A DNA stretch of 64,000 bases from CAWGXG01 sp963826505 (GTDB lineage: Bacteria > Chloroflexota > Anaerolineae > Aggregatilineales > Aggregatilineaceae). Location: contig CAWGXG010000008.1 of the NCBI GenBank assembly GCA_963826505.1, positions 806,001 to 870,000 of the forward strand, written 5' to 3'. The position numbers and the translations under genes are program-made. Each line of letters starts with the position of its first letter. The first letter of the stretch is position 1. The notes under the pieces are model-generated. The model searched no databases, was not told the origin of the DNA, and saw only the letters and a program-made list of their open reading frames with translations. This document shows positions 18,427-26,920 of this stretch, one piece after another.

Positions 18427-19246
18427 GTGCATACTCCAGATTCCAATCAAGATCACTCCTCCCCGCGTGTGCCGCTAGAGGAGTATGGACAGCAATATTT
18501 CGAAAACTATAACTATGCCGATCGTCCATTGGGGCGCTATAGCATGTATTGGTTTGCCCGACGTTATTATGCGGCGCTGGTCCGGCGTTACGCTCCCGAC
18601 GGTCGGCGGAAAACTGCTGGAGATGGGCTGCGGGTTGGGGCATCTGCTGGGATTGCTGCAAGATGATTTTGCCTGCGTGGGGATTGACATCGCCGATTAC
18701 AGCATTGAGCAGCTCAAGCGCAACGCACCGCACGCGCAGGGCATTGCCATGAGTGCGGACGATCTCTCGCGATTTGGAAATGGCGAGTTCGCGGCGGTCG
18801 TGGCGCTGCATCTGGTCGAGCATTTGCCCGATCCCGCCGATACGATCCGGCAGGTGCATCGTCTGCTGGTGCCCGGCGGGCTGTTTTTGTTTGCCACACC
18901 CAATCCGGGCTACAGTTTGCGCCGCTTCAAGGACCCCCAGACGGATGCTATCGGCAAAGACCCAACGCATATCAATGTACAGTCTCCAGCGCAGTGGCGG
19001 AGATGGTGTGAGACCAGTGGATTCCGGGTGCTGCGCCATTTTGGGGACGGGCTATGGGATGTACCCTATTTCCCCCTGGTGCCGAAGGGTATCCAATTCG
19101 GAGTACTGGGAATCCCTGCCCTGCTCCAAGTGATGACGCGGACCACATTTACGCCGCTGACCTTCGGCGTGAACCAGATTATTGATCGCGCGGAAAGGCT
19201 GAAAATGTACTACACGGCAAATCTCTGCATAAAAGGGAGCGTGTGA
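18427..19246 (+). CDS. class I SAM-dependent methyltransferase (one apparent frameshift)
   Basis: The N-terminal part reads in one frame from GTG 18427 (EEYGQQYFENYNYADRPLG, then RYSMYWFARRYYAALVRRYAP). The rest reads in the next frame from about 18603, with the SAM-binding motif LLEMGCGLGHLLGLL, acidic GID loop, and ALHLVEHLPDPA. One base too many in GGTCGGCGGA (18601-18610) explains the switch; joined, the protein is about 272 aa. The family methylates small molecules, lipids or sugars; the substrate is unknown. A late PYFPLVPKG region and hydrophobic C-terminal part resemble membrane-associated members. It is followed, with a one-base overlap, by a short-chain dehydrogenase, probably as one operon. 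Confidence 0.8.
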
Positions 19247-20154
19247 TGCGTGTCGCACGGGGTCTGGCGTTTCTGTCGGCTGTAGGGGGCGGTGCCTATT
19301 GGGCCGTGCGCTATTTTCGGCCCCGCCATTCGACGCTGGTGCTGAATAACAAGGTCGTAATCATCACTGGGGCGTCATCGGGTGTGGGACGTTCGCTGGC
19401 ATTTGCGTTTGCGCGTCGCGCGGCGCGGGTGGTCCTGGTGGCGCGGCGGGCCGAACGGCTTGAGGCTGTTCGCCGCGAGATTGAACCTTATACCACCGAT
19501 GTATTGGTGATCCCGGCAGATATTTCGGACGAGGCCCAGCTACAACGCGTGGTCGATGAGACTCTGGAACGTTTTGGGCGGATCGATGTACTGGTGAACA
19601 ATGCGGGCATCATGGTCGGCGGTCCGCTTCAACGACAGGAACCGGACCTTATTGAAAAAATGATTCGCGTGAATTTATGGGCGCCAATCCGTCTGACGCA
19701 AATGGTGCTGCCGCATATGTTGGCACAGCGGCACGGGTATCTGCTGAACGTTGGGTCCGGGTTGGGCCGTTTGGCGGTGCCGATGTTCTCTAGCTATACC
19801 GCCGCCAAATACGGTTTGTCGGGATTTTCGGACGTATTGAGGCGGGAGCTACATCGCACCGGCGTGCACGTTACGTTGGTGCAGCCTGGCTGGACGCACA
19901 CCGAACTTTTTAATCCTGACGTAGAGGAGTTGGTAGGGCGGTACGGCTTCGATGTTGAGCACCCGGACGACGTGGCGGAACGATCGGTTCTGGCATTGGT
20001 ACGTGGCGAGCAAGAAGTAATCCTGGGCGGGATGCTGGCGCGCATTGGCATTTTCGCCCAACGTTACGCTCCGCTGTTGGTCCAGATTTACTGGCGGTTA
20101 TGGATGACGCCGGAGTGGATCGCCACGATGAGCACGTTACACGCCCAGGAGTAA
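19246..20154 (+). CDS. short-chain dehydrogenase/reductase with N-terminal membrane anchor
   Basis: This 302-aa classical SDR has the NAD(P) motif TGASSGVG at residues 41-48, NNAG at 118-121, and a catalytic set Ser171, Tyr184, Lys188 (YTAAK). An arginine-rich stretch after the first strand suggests NADPH preference. Residues 5-22 form a hydrophobic N-terminal segment, so it is probably tethered to the inner face of the membrane. ATG 19246 overlaps the methyltransferase stop by one base and has GGGAG at 19235-19239. Many such SDRs act on lipid or ketone substrates; the actual one is not shown by sequence. Confidence 0.9.
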   Translation: MRVARGLAFLSAVGGGAYWAVRYFRPRHSTLVLNNKVVIITGASSGVGRSLAFAFARRAARVVLVARRAERLEAVRREIEPYTTDVLVIPADISDEAQLQRVVDETLERFGRIDVLVNNAGIMVGGPLQRQEPDLIEKMIRVNLWAPIRLTQMVLPHMLAQRHGYLLNVGSGLGRLAVPMFSSYTAAKYGLSGFSDVLRRELHRTGVHVTLVQPGWTHTELFNPDVEELVGRYGFDVEHPDDVAERSVLALVRGEQEVILGGMLARIGIFAQRYAPLLVQIYWRLWMTPEWIATMSTLHAQE

Positions 20155-20162
20155 CCCCACGC

Positions 20163-20672
20163 TCAAGTTTGCGGACGATGCTGCCCCAGCCACAGTTTCA
20201 GCATAGCGTGCGTGCTATCAAACGCCAGATCGGGCAGCGGATCGTGCGCCGCATACCACATCAGCGCGTCCGCGTCGTCCTGGGCGTGGGCACTGCCGCC
20301 CATGATCTCTCCCGCGAAAATGATGACGATGGAGGCTCCGAATTCCTCCGGGCCATTTTCCACCGCAATCAGGCGCGAGACGGTGATTTCCAGGCCGGTT
20401 TCTTCGCGCACCTCACGGATACACGCCGCGCGTGGGTCTTCACCATAATCGATATACCCCGCTGGTAGCGCCCATTTTCCCCGCTCAGGATTCATGGCGC
20501 GCTGGACGAGCAATACGCGATCATCTTGTTCAATAAAGGCGACGGCGGCCACTTTCGGATCGGCGAAATAGATGAATCCGCACGCGGGGCATACCGGGCG
20601 GATTTTGCCATACGCCTGTCGGTGGTCCATGCTGTGCCCGCAGACCTGGCAGTAATTGACGGGGGCTCTCAT
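20163..20672 (-). CDS. NUDIX hydrolase with zinc ribbon (NADH pyrophosphatase-like)
   Basis: The 169-aa product has an N-terminal zinc ribbon (Cys8, Cys11, Cys28, Cys31) and a complete Nudix box starting at Gly72: GYIDYGEDPRAACIREVREE followed by TGLEI, which fits G-x5-E-x7-REUxEExGU. It should hydrolyse a nucleoside-diphosphate-linked compound; the ribbon resembles the NudC group, but the specificity motif is not clear. ATG 20672 overlaps the anti-sigma stop (ATGA), so it is the third gene of the sigma/anti-sigma operon. It converges with the SDR gene. Confidence 0.92.
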   Translation of the reverse strand: MRAPVNYCQVCGHSMDHRQAYGKIRPVCPACGFIYFADPKVAAVAFIEQDDRVLLVQRAMNPERGKWALPAGYIDYGEDPRAACIREVREETGLEITVSRLIAVENGPEEFGASIVIIFAGEIMGGSAHAQDDADALMWYAAHDPLPDLAFDSTHAMLKLWLGQHRPQT

Positions 20673-21814
20673 GCGGGGCGTGCCTTTCTGCGACCAACTG
20701 CGAAAATTGACACTGAGAACGCAAGAACCACGGCGCCAATTCCGGCTAACCACCAGGGATGACTGGTTTCTGTGCGGGCCTTGTCGCTTTGACGCGCTGC
20801 GTCGCGTTCGACTACGGCGGGTCCAGTCGACGGCGCAGCGGTGGCGGCAAGGGTTGGCGTCGCGACGACGGCTTCTTCCTGGCCCGCATCTGATAACGTG
20901 GTGTCCGCGACACCCGGCGGTTCCTGAAGTTCTTGCGGCGCGTTTTCGCTCCCGCCATTTGCTTGGCCTGGAGCCAGATTGTCCGCCGTCTGTCCGACTG
21001 CCGCGCTGGTGGGTGTTGCCGCAGCGGTCAAAGGAGACGGGGCCGCGGCCTGGGGGAGGGCTGCCGGCGGTGCCGCACTCAGGGCGTTGGCTTCCCCTTC
21101 ATTCGCGAGAGGCTGCATGGGCTGCTCGTCCTGGGCAGCCGCACCCGCTGCGGATGTATCCGCCGCCGCAGCTGCGAATGCTTCGGCCGCAATAGGTTCG
21201 GTGGGCGGTGGCGTGCCAGTCGACGCAGTTTCCCGAAAAGCCCCCTGTGCCTGATCCACACCGGAGCCAGCGGTTGGTTGTGGGGCGTAATAGGTGCTTT
21301 GCATGGCCAGAGTAGCCTGGAACAGACCTTCGCCACTGTAGGCGATGGCTGTGCCCGCTTCCTCGTCGCCGGTTGGGGTCGTGGTGGACGATGGGGCAGC
21401 CGTCGGGCTGGGCTGGAGCGCGACACTGTCCGCGGTGTCCTTTTGGGCGGAGGGCTGCGCCTGGCGATGGGTGTTAAGGGTCATGGCCAGGACGATCAGT
21501 GCGATGGCTGCAACCGTTCCGACCGCTCCGGACACTTGCAGCACCAGACCCGACTCAAAGAGACGCTGCCACCAGGCGCTCTTGCGCTGGTATAGGGCGG
21601 GATCTAGCGTGAAATCACGCGGTGCTCTCAGCGGCGGCAGCATGCGCAGCATTTGCGCCGTACTGCGCAAAGCGTCCAGTTGGCTGCGCAACGTGTCGTC
21701 TCGGGCAAGCCTCTTCTCGAGCGCTTCGTTGTCGCGCGGGCTTAGCGCTCCGTCCAGATAGGCCGAGAGCAGCTCGCTGTCACGCTCGGAAGGCAAATGG
21801 TTAGACGCAGACAT
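20669..21814 (-). CDS. putative anti-sigma factor with long extracytoplasmic region
   Basis: The N-terminal 70 residues have the anti-sigma pattern ELLSAYLDGALSPRDNEALE, then LRSQLDALRSTAQMLRMLPP, but no HxxxCxxC zinc motif. A transmembrane helix follows at about 88-111, then about 240 residues of Ala/Pro/Thr/Gln-rich low-complexity sequence. A second hydrophobic helix (about 354-373) ends in RRKARPA. The region between the helices should be outside the cell. It lies directly after an ECF sigma gene, which supports the role. The total of 381 aa is long for the family. How the outer region is sensed or cleaved cannot be seen. Confidence 0.8.
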   Translation of the reverse strand: MSASNHLPSERDSELLSAYLDGALSPRDNEALEKRLARDDTLRSQLDALRSTAQMLRMLPPLRAPRDFTLDPALYQRKSAWWQRLFESGLVLQVSGAVGTVAAIALIVLAMTLNTHRQAQPSAQKDTADSVALQPSPTAAPSSTTTPTGDEEAGTAIAYSGEGLFQATLAMQSTYYAPQPTAGSGVDQAQGAFRETASTGTPPPTEPIAAEAFAAAAADTSAAGAAAQDEQPMQPLANEGEANALSAAPPAALPQAAAPSPLTAAATPTSAAVGQTADNLAPGQANGGSENAPQELQEPPGVADTTLSDAGQEEAVVATPTLAATAAPSTGPAVVERDAARQSDKARTETSHPWWLAGIGAVVLAFSVSIFAVGRRKARPA

Positions 21815-21858
21815 AGTTCTTTCGTGTTTCCTACCGATTCTTTGCTACGCGTGAAACT

Positions 21859-22452
21859 TCATTCGTTCATAAGACGGTATGCGGCGGGCAAAAGTTCCCG
21901 CACACCCTGTAAACAATCCCGCAAACGGCTGCGTGCCCGGCTGAGACGTGATTTGACGGTGCCAAGTGGCAGCTCCGCGATCGTCATAATTTCCTGATAG
22001 TTGTAGCCCTCGACATCGCACAATACCGCCACGACACGTTGGTCATCTGGTAACGCGTTAATGCAGTCCTGTATGGCGGTTTGCAGCTCTACACGTTGGA
22101 TGTGCTGTTCCGGCGTTTCCAGCGTTGTGTGAAATTCGAGGTTGGCGGCGGGCGCAATATCGGGCAGCTCGTCCAAGGAAGAAGCCGGGCGTCTTCGACG
22201 TTTGCGCAGCTCGTCATAGCACGCATTGACGACGATACGTGCCAGCCAGGCTTTGAAGACGTCGCCGCGAAACTGGCTGAGTTTGCGGTAGGCCGCAATG
22301 AACGCTTCTTGCGTGGCATCCGCGGCGGCGGGCGAGTCCCCCATGATGCGATAAGCCACCGTATACGCGTAATCCTGATACGTGAGCACCAGCTGGTTGA
22401 AGGCTTCAACATCGCCATGCTTGGCGTCCTGAATCAGCTTATTCTCGTCCAT
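21859..22452 (-). CDS. ECF-type RNA polymerase sigma factor
   Basis: This 197-aa sigma-70 family protein has region 2 (FNQLVLTYQDYAYTVAYRIM, then DATQEAFIAAYRKLSQFRG) and region 4 (LPDDQRVVAVLCDVEGYNYQ, then EIMTIAELPLGTVKSRLSRAR), with no region 3 or 1.1, so it is an ECF factor. An acidic linker separates the two. It is the first gene of a minus-strand operon with its probable anti-sigma and a NUDIX hydrolase. It is divergent from tRNA-Leu. I could not find a convincing auto-regulated ECF promoter in the short upstream gap. Confidence 0.93.
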   Translation of the reverse strand: MDENKLIQDAKHGDVEAFNQLVLTYQDYAYTVAYRIMGDSPAAADATQEAFIAAYRKLSQFRGDVFKAWLARIVVNACYDELRKRRRRPASSLDELPDIAPAANLEFHTTLETPEQHIQRVELQTAIQDCINALPDDQRVVAVLCDVEGYNYQEIMTIAELPLGTVKSRLSRARSRLRDCLQGVRELLPAAYRLMNE

Positions 22453-22500
22453 GCGTGATCCAATTGCCCAGATTGATCAGGAGAAAATCGAAAAACCTTA

Positions 22501-22529
22501 TTGACGAATTGAGCCAACCAGCATATACT
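22501..22529 (+). promoter_or_regulatory. sigma-70-type promoter of tRNA-Leu
   Basis: TTGACG at 22501-22506 and TATACT at 22524-22529 are separated by exactly 17 bases, and the tRNA begins 15 bases after the -10 box. This near-consensus arrangement is what a strong tRNA promoter looks like. Confidence 0.85.
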
Positions 22530-22543
22530 TTCTACCTAATTAA

Positions 22544-22624
22544 GCCGAAGTGGCGGAATGGCAGACGCACGCGACTCAAAATCGCGCGGGGAAACCCATG
22601 TGGGTTCGACTCCCACCTTCGGCA
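22544..22624 (+). tRNA. tRNA-Leu (anticodon CAA)
   Basis: The acceptor stem GCCGAAG (22544-22550) pairs with CTTCGGC (22617-22623), with A as discriminator base. The anticodon stem CGCGA/TCGCG encloses loop CTCAAAA, giving CAA at 22577-22579, which reads UUG leucine codons. A long variable arm marks a class II tRNA, and the T arm GTGGG-TTCGACT-CCCAC is standard. CCA is not encoded. It has its own promoter and terminator, so it is a single-gene unit. Confidence 0.97.
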
Positions 22625-22644
22625 TTTATTTTTGCGGGTCATTC

Positions 22645-22679
22645 AGCCGGGATCGTGAGTATCCCGGCTTTGTTTTTTG
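22645..22679 (+). terminator. intrinsic terminator after tRNA-Leu
   Basis: AGCCGGGA (22645-22652) pairs with TCCCGGCT (22662-22669) around a 9-base loop, followed by TTGTTTTTT. It is a strong Rho-independent terminator 20 bases after the tRNA. Confidence 0.9.
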
Positions 22680-22727
22680 ACGGCATAAATTGATATGTTG
22701 TACGATCACCCGAAAGCGGATTATAAC
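22677..22727 (+). promoter_or_regulatory. candidate promoter(s) for the paired membrane-protein genes
   Basis: Two overlapping candidates lie just after the tRNA terminator: TTGACG at 22677-22682 with TACGAT at 22701-22706 (18-base spacer), and TTGTAC at 22698-22703 with TATAAC at 22722-22727 (18-base spacer). Neither is consensus. One of them probably drives the gene at 22765, since the terminator isolates it from the tRNA. Confidence 0.4.
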
Positions 22728-22764
22728 AAGGGAGTGGCCTTCGGTCGAGGTGAGGAGCAGCACA

Positions 22765-23154
22765 ATGACAAAACGTTATGTGGGCTCCCTTCTGATTGGT
22801 GTGTTAATTGGTTTGGCGGCTGGTGTATTTTTGGGCTGGGAACAGTTCCCTGTGGAGTATACGAATAGCCCGTTATCGGCACTCGCGCCCCACTATCAGG
22901 AGGAATATACGGTGATGGTTGCTGAGGGGTATCAGTATGATCGGGACCCCAAGGCGGCCGTCGAGCGTTTAGAAGGATTGGGGAAGGGGGGCGATATATT
23001 TGATTATGTACAAAGACTTACAGAACGTTATATCAGTCAAAGCAATGTCCCCCGCATTCCGGTCATGGTGGCTCTCTCTGAAGCCCTGGGGCGCCTGACT
23101 CCCATTATGGAAATATACCGCCTGACACCTGTGCCTACGCCTATCCAACCGTGA
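22765..23154 (+). CDS. membrane-anchored small protein, paralogue of the next gene
   Basis: The family is not one I can name. The 129-aa product has an N-terminal transmembrane anchor (about residues 6-26) with a GxxxGxxxG pattern. Next comes an outward-facing region with GWEQFPVEYTNSPLSALAPH and a helical part, KAAVERLEGLG. The same order appears in the next gene (WEIDPV, a Pro-x-x-Leu stretch, a Tyr-rich helix, then FNRLRALR), so the two are probably paralogues. ATG 22765 has GAGGAG at 22752-22757 seven bases upstream. An in-frame ATG at 22690 overlaps the promoter region and is unlikely. The C-terminus ends in a Thr/Pro stretch (LTPVPTPIQP). Confidence 0.75.
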   Translation: MTKRYVGSLLIGVLIGLAAGVFLGWEQFPVEYTNSPLSALAPHYQEEYTVMVAEGYQYDRDPKAAVERLEGLGKGGDIFDYVQRLTERYISQSNVPRIPVMVALSEALGRLTPIMEIYRLTPVPTPIQP

Positions 23155-23158
23155 AGCT

Positions 23159-24049
23159 ATGAACTCGAGCAGACATCTCCGAACCGGTAATGGAGTTTCG
23201 TGGCTGGCCATGATCCTGGGGGTCGCGCTGGGCATTGCCGCGGGATTGTTTTATACGTGGGAAATCGATCCTGTTGTTGAGCGCAACACGGCCCCCTGGC
23301 AACTGAGCGACCAGGCGCGCGAAGATTATATTGTTGCGGTTGCTTTGAGCTACGCTACCAATCACGATCTGACTACAGCTTTCAACCGGCTGCGCGCGCT
23401 GCGACCGGACCAGGATGTGTGGGGTCTCGTGGCGCAAACCGCGTGTGACCGTGTAAAACAGGGGAAAACAGTTACCAACAGCGACATCCGCGTGATTCGT
23501 GCTATGGAACAGCTTTATCGCCCACAAGGGGCGAGCGGTTGTGGGGACGGGTTGTATCCCACGCCTGCACCGGTGACTTTCGCCACGCCCATACCGACCT
23601 TTACCCTCACGCCGACGCTGACTCCGCCTGCCACCAAGACCCCAACGCCGCCACTCCCGACGATCACCCCCAACCGCCCCGTTGTTCCGACTAGCACGCC
23701 GATTTCGGGTGGATATTCGGTGACACGTGTCCAGTCGTTTTGTGATCCGCTGCACAGCGGCGTGATCGAGGTGCGTGTCTACGATCGTTTGGGTAGAGGG
23801 ACCCCGGGCGTGCAGGTTACAGTGACGTGGAGTGGCAATGTGAAGGAGTCGTTCTTCACTGGTCTCAAACCGGAGCGCGAGGCGGGGTATGCCGATTACG
23901 ATATGACGGCGGGTCGATCCTATGCGGTTTCAGTGCCCGATCTGGTGGGCAGCCCGCCGGTAGTTGACGCGGTGGAATGCGATACTGCTGAGGATGGCAC
24001 CTCGATATTGACCTCATATTGGGTTAATTTCCAGCAGCGCAGCGGGTGA
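23159..24049 (+). CDS. membrane-anchored protein with Thr/Pro linker and C-terminal beta domain
   Basis: The 296-aa product has a hydrophobic N-terminal anchor (about residues 13-32), then a domain related to the preceding gene, then a Thr/Pro-rich linker (about 140-185: repeated TPT-type units) and a final domain of about 100 residues. That last domain is beta-strand-rich (GVIEVRVYDRLGRGTPGVQV, TVTWSG) and resembles the Ig-like or carboxypeptidase-regulatory fold seen in cell-surface proteins. Its Cys residues (two, about 80 apart) could form a disulfide. It should face outwards, extending through the wall by the linker. It starts five bases after the previous stop, so both are one operon. 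Function unknown. Confidence 0.75.
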   Translation: MNSSRHLRTGNGVSWLAMILGVALGIAAGLFYTWEIDPVVERNTAPWQLSDQAREDYIVAVALSYATNHDLTTAFNRLRALRPDQDVWGLVAQTACDRVKQGKTVTNSDIRVIRAMEQLYRPQGASGCGDGLYPTPAPVTFATPIPTFTLTPTLTPPATKTPTPPLPTITPNRPVVPTSTPISGGYSVTRVQSFCDPLHSGVIEVRVYDRLGRGTPGVQVTVTWSGNVKESFFTGLKPEREAGYADYDMTAGRSYAVSVPDLVGSPPVVDAVECDTAEDGTSILTSYWVNFQQRSG

Positions 24050-24074
24050 TCCTGCGGATTTTGCAACCAATAAC

Positions 24075-24102
24075 ACAGGCAGAAGCTTTCGCTCCTGCCT
24101 GT
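24075..24102 (+). terminator. probable terminator between convergent genes
   Basis: ACAGGCAG (24075-24082) pairs with CTGCCTGT (24095-24102) around a 12-base loop and is followed by TTCTGCTT. The T tract is weak. It sits between two convergent genes and could work in either direction. Confidence 0.5.
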
Positions 24103-24142
24103 TTCTGCTTCGGGGCAAATCAAACCGCACAAAGGATCAGCG

Positions 24143-25855
24143 TTACTGCTGGCTTGCGTCGATCATCCAGGAGTCAAAACGAGCCGCGCCGGAGTCATTC
24201 ACGTTGGAAAGCCAGGGCTGCACCAGCCAGGATTCCGTAGAAAGGAGCAGCGGGGTGATAGGGAATGAGCCATTTTGGCCAACCAGCGACTGCTCGGCTC
24301 GCGTGTAGAGAGTAGCCCGCATAGTTGGATCAACCTCGGCCGCGGCGCGATCCATCGCAGTATCGGCATCGCTACATTCGCGCCCGGTGCGGATGTACCC
24401 GAATTGACACTCGAGCGTATCAGTCAGCCATGCGTTGGCATCAGGATAATCAGCGCTCCAGGAGGCCAGCCAGATGTGGGAGCGCGTGACTTTCTCCGGA
24501 TCGAAGGTCGAATGCGCCATGTCGATCAGCAGCGAGCGCGACACGGTGTCGACGTTGAACAAGGCGGCATTGCAGCCAAGCACCGTTGTCCACTGCTGCG
24601 CAATGGCCTGTCCCAGCGTCAACCAAACGGGATCGTCGTCTGGCACAAGCAGTGTGATCGGCTCGGGCATGCCGTTGCAATTGGCATAACCTGCCGATTC
24701 CAGGTAGGACTGCGCCTGAGCGGGATCGTACAGGTCTTCATCAACTAACGGGGCGGCAATCACGTTGTTCGGCACCAGGCCATCTGCGGCGCGCATCTGG
24801 CTGGGGAAGAACTGCTCGACCAATGCCTGGCGGTCAATGGCATACGACAACGCGCGGCGCATGTCGGGCTGGTTCACGACGGCCCGATCGTGTGAGAATC
24901 CGAGCAGCGTCATGGTGATGCCGTCGCTTGTGTGGAACAGGTCGGGTAAGGCGGCACGCCCATTGGCCGCATTTGTCGCATCCAGCCGGACGTAATCCAC
25001 GCGATCATTGGCGATCAAGTCAACTGCAGAGGTATCGGTTGATGTGTACGTTACCTCAATTTGGTCGATGTTACCCGGTATAGGATCGGGCCAAAAGGGA
25101 TTGCGCACGAGAGTCATGCCCGTTGAGGTGGACGCACGCAGCACAAACGGACCGTCGGTGATAATGGAATCGGCTGAGGTCCAGTCCTCGACGGCGGACA
25201 CGGTTTCACGCGGTAGGGGGCGTGTTTCGGGCGTGCTGAGCAGCGTACCCAGGAAGCCGGTCGGAAATAGAAGTCTGACCTCCAGCGAGTTGGGACCAGT
25301 TGCCTTCACTCCGATCTCACGTGCCAGAAACACATCGTTGATCGCTTCGGAAAATGCGTTTGTGACTGTCATGCAGCCCTGGATGACCATCAAATTGGTG
25401 GTAACCGGCGATGGGCGACGCGGGTCACACGCCCGGTGGATCGCATACACCACATCACCAGCAACAACGGGTCGCACGGCAACGACGCGATCTTGAGCCT
25501 TGTCGAACCGTACCCACTGTAGATCGTCGCGTAGCTCAAACGTCCAGGTCAATCCATCGTCGCTGACGGTGGTGTTTTTCGCCAACAATGGCACGATCTG
25601 ACCCGAATAGGGATCAAATTGTGTTAATCCCACAAATAGGCTTTCTACCAGGTCCCGCGTAGCCGGGTCAAACCGGGAAAGCTGTACCGGATCGAGGCTG
25701 CTGGGAGCAGGCATAGCGAGGCGCAACGTCACAGGCGTTTCGGCCTGCACGGCAGGGGAGGCCAACGCCCCTGATGGCCACGATACGGGCAGGAGGGTGA
25801 TGGTCAAACCCACGATCAGAAGTACACGCCGCGCCATCGACTGTCGATGCTGCAT
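24143..25855 (-). CDS. ABC-transporter peptide-type substrate-binding protein (SBP family 5)
   Basis: The 570-aa product has a Sec signal peptide (RRVLLIVGLTITLLPVSW, cleavage near ALASPAVQA) and the family-5 solute-binding fold: LVESLFVGLTQFDPYSGQIV, TWTFELRDDLQWVRFD, then the middle-domain MRRALSYAIDRQALVEQFFP. Family members bind oligopeptides, nickel or sugars outside the cell and pass them to a permease. No permease or ATPase genes are adjacent, so it is an orphan binding protein here. I start at ATG 25855 with GAGGAA just upstream; GTG/ATG codons further up have no ribosome binding site, and ATG 25837 is an alternative that begins right at the signal peptide. Confidence 0.92.
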   Translation of the reverse strand: MQHRQSMARRVLLIVGLTITLLPVSWPSGALASPAVQAETPVTLRLAMPAPSSLDPVQLSRFDPATRDLVESLFVGLTQFDPYSGQIVPLLAKNTTVSDDGLTWTFELRDDLQWVRFDKAQDRVVAVRPVVAGDVVYAIHRACDPRRPSPVTTNLMVIQGCMTVTNAFSEAINDVFLAREIGVKATGPNSLEVRLLFPTGFLGTLLSTPETRPLPRETVSAVEDWTSADSIITDGPFVLRASTSTGMTLVRNPFWPDPIPGNIDQIEVTYTSTDTSAVDLIANDRVDYVRLDATNAANGRAALPDLFHTSDGITMTLLGFSHDRAVVNQPDMRRALSYAIDRQALVEQFFPSQMRAADGLVPNNVIAAPLVDEDLYDPAQAQSYLESAGYANCNGMPEPITLLVPDDDPVWLTLGQAIAQQWTTVLGCNAALFNVDTVSRSLLIDMAHSTFDPEKVTRSHIWLASWSADYPDANAWLTDTLECQFGYIRTGRECSDADTAMDRAAAEVDPTMRATLYTRAEQSLVGQNGSFPITPLLLSTESWLVQPWLSNVNDSGAARFDSWMIDASQQ

Positions 25856-25975
25856 AAGTTCCTCACTCGTAACGTTGTGGCGATGCCAGGCAAGAGCGCT
25901 AATTGTAGCGCAAAACATGAGGGCGCAAACCCACGGCTCCCCGCTGTTTGGGGATCGGAAAGCGGATGACCGGTG

Positions 25976-26899
25976 TCAGAACAGGCGGCGTGGCCGGGGA
26001 AGGGGCGTCAACTCCTCAATATAGACCCGGCAGATGGTATTGTCGAGCACAAAGACCAGGGTGCCATCATCGGTGATATCCAGGTTGTGGGGCGCTGTGT
26101 CCGCAGGTAATGACGAGGCCCACAGTTGAACCGGTGTGGCCTGGGACAGGAGATCGGCGGCCGAATCCTGGTACGTCGGCGTCAGCTGTTCATCGTAGAT
26201 GCGTACGATTCCGGAATTGGTTTCTGCCAGAACAATCCAATTTCCTCCGGGCGAGCACGCGGCAGCGCTGATGAGTGATGCTGTCGCTTGACTGTAGAGT
26301 GTACGGCCCATCATGTCCAGCGATTGAATCCGCGTATCGTCGGCCACGACAAGACCTGTTCCGGCATCCAGGACATGGAAAAGAGGCGGAACGCGGCTGC
26401 TTAGCTCCAGAGGGAAGGTCTGCATATAGACATGCTGCTGATAGACATGGACACGGTGGTCGGCGGTAAGCACACCAAGTGTGCCGAGTTCCCGGTCCAG
26501 CCCGATCGCGATCTTCGGTGTTTTGCTTTCGAGCGGTAGCAGCGTGCGGTGGTGGTCCACTTCCAGGATGAGCGCGGCGGCATCGTCGTCGTAAACGCGG
26601 AAGCGGCCATCGTAGCTGCACAGCAACTGCTCGTATTCCGTACGGACAGGCGACAAATAGACGTGGTTTGGTCCTCTCAGCGTTTCGAGAAATGATCGCC
26701 AGGCGGCGTCATTGGGCAGCCCATCGGAATGAGTCGTTACGGGCCGCACGACCGACAACTGCCCGTAAAATGCACCGTTTTCTACTGAATAGAAAAGGAC
26801 CTCTTGGGATGAGGTCCATATGGCAACGAGCGGCGGCGCGCCTTCCAGGATTTGTATAGAAAGACAGGTGAGATCGGAGAGTTCAAGACGCCAACTCAC
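25976..26899 (-). CDS. propeller-like protein of unknown function
   Basis: The 307-aa product has no signal peptide or membrane segment. Repeated beta units of about 40-50 residues are visible, with blade-like patterns such as GTLGVLTADHRVHVYQQHVY, SPGGNWIVLAETNSGIVRIY and ITDDGTLVFVLDNTICRVYI, similar to WD40/YVTN-type propellers. About six such units fit. Propellers mostly serve as binding platforms, so no reaction can be given. It is on the same strand as its neighbours, with gaps of 22 bases to the toast-rack gene upstream and about 120 bases to the binding-protein gene downstream, so it may be the last gene of the PspC operon. Confidence 0.7.
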   Translation of the reverse strand: MSWRLELSDLTCLSIQILEGAPPLVAIWTSSQEVLFYSVENGAFYGQLSVVRPVTTHSDGLPNDAAWRSFLETLRGPNHVYLSPVRTEYEQLLCSYDGRFRVYDDDAAALILEVDHHRTLLPLESKTPKIAIGLDRELGTLGVLTADHRVHVYQQHVYMQTFPLELSSRVPPLFHVLDAGTGLVVADDTRIQSLDMMGRTLYSQATASLISAAACSPGGNWIVLAETNSGIVRIYDEQLTPTYQDSAADLLSQATPVQLWASSLPADTAPHNLDITDDGTLVFVLDNTICRVYIEELTPLPRPRRLF

Positions 26900-26920
26900 G
26901 TTGAGCCTCCCAGCGCAGCG

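Noticed and set aside
20669..20760. LPXTG-type wall anchor at the anti-sigma C-terminus
   Set aside because: A hydrophobic helix with basic tail is present, but no LPxTG-like motif precedes it.
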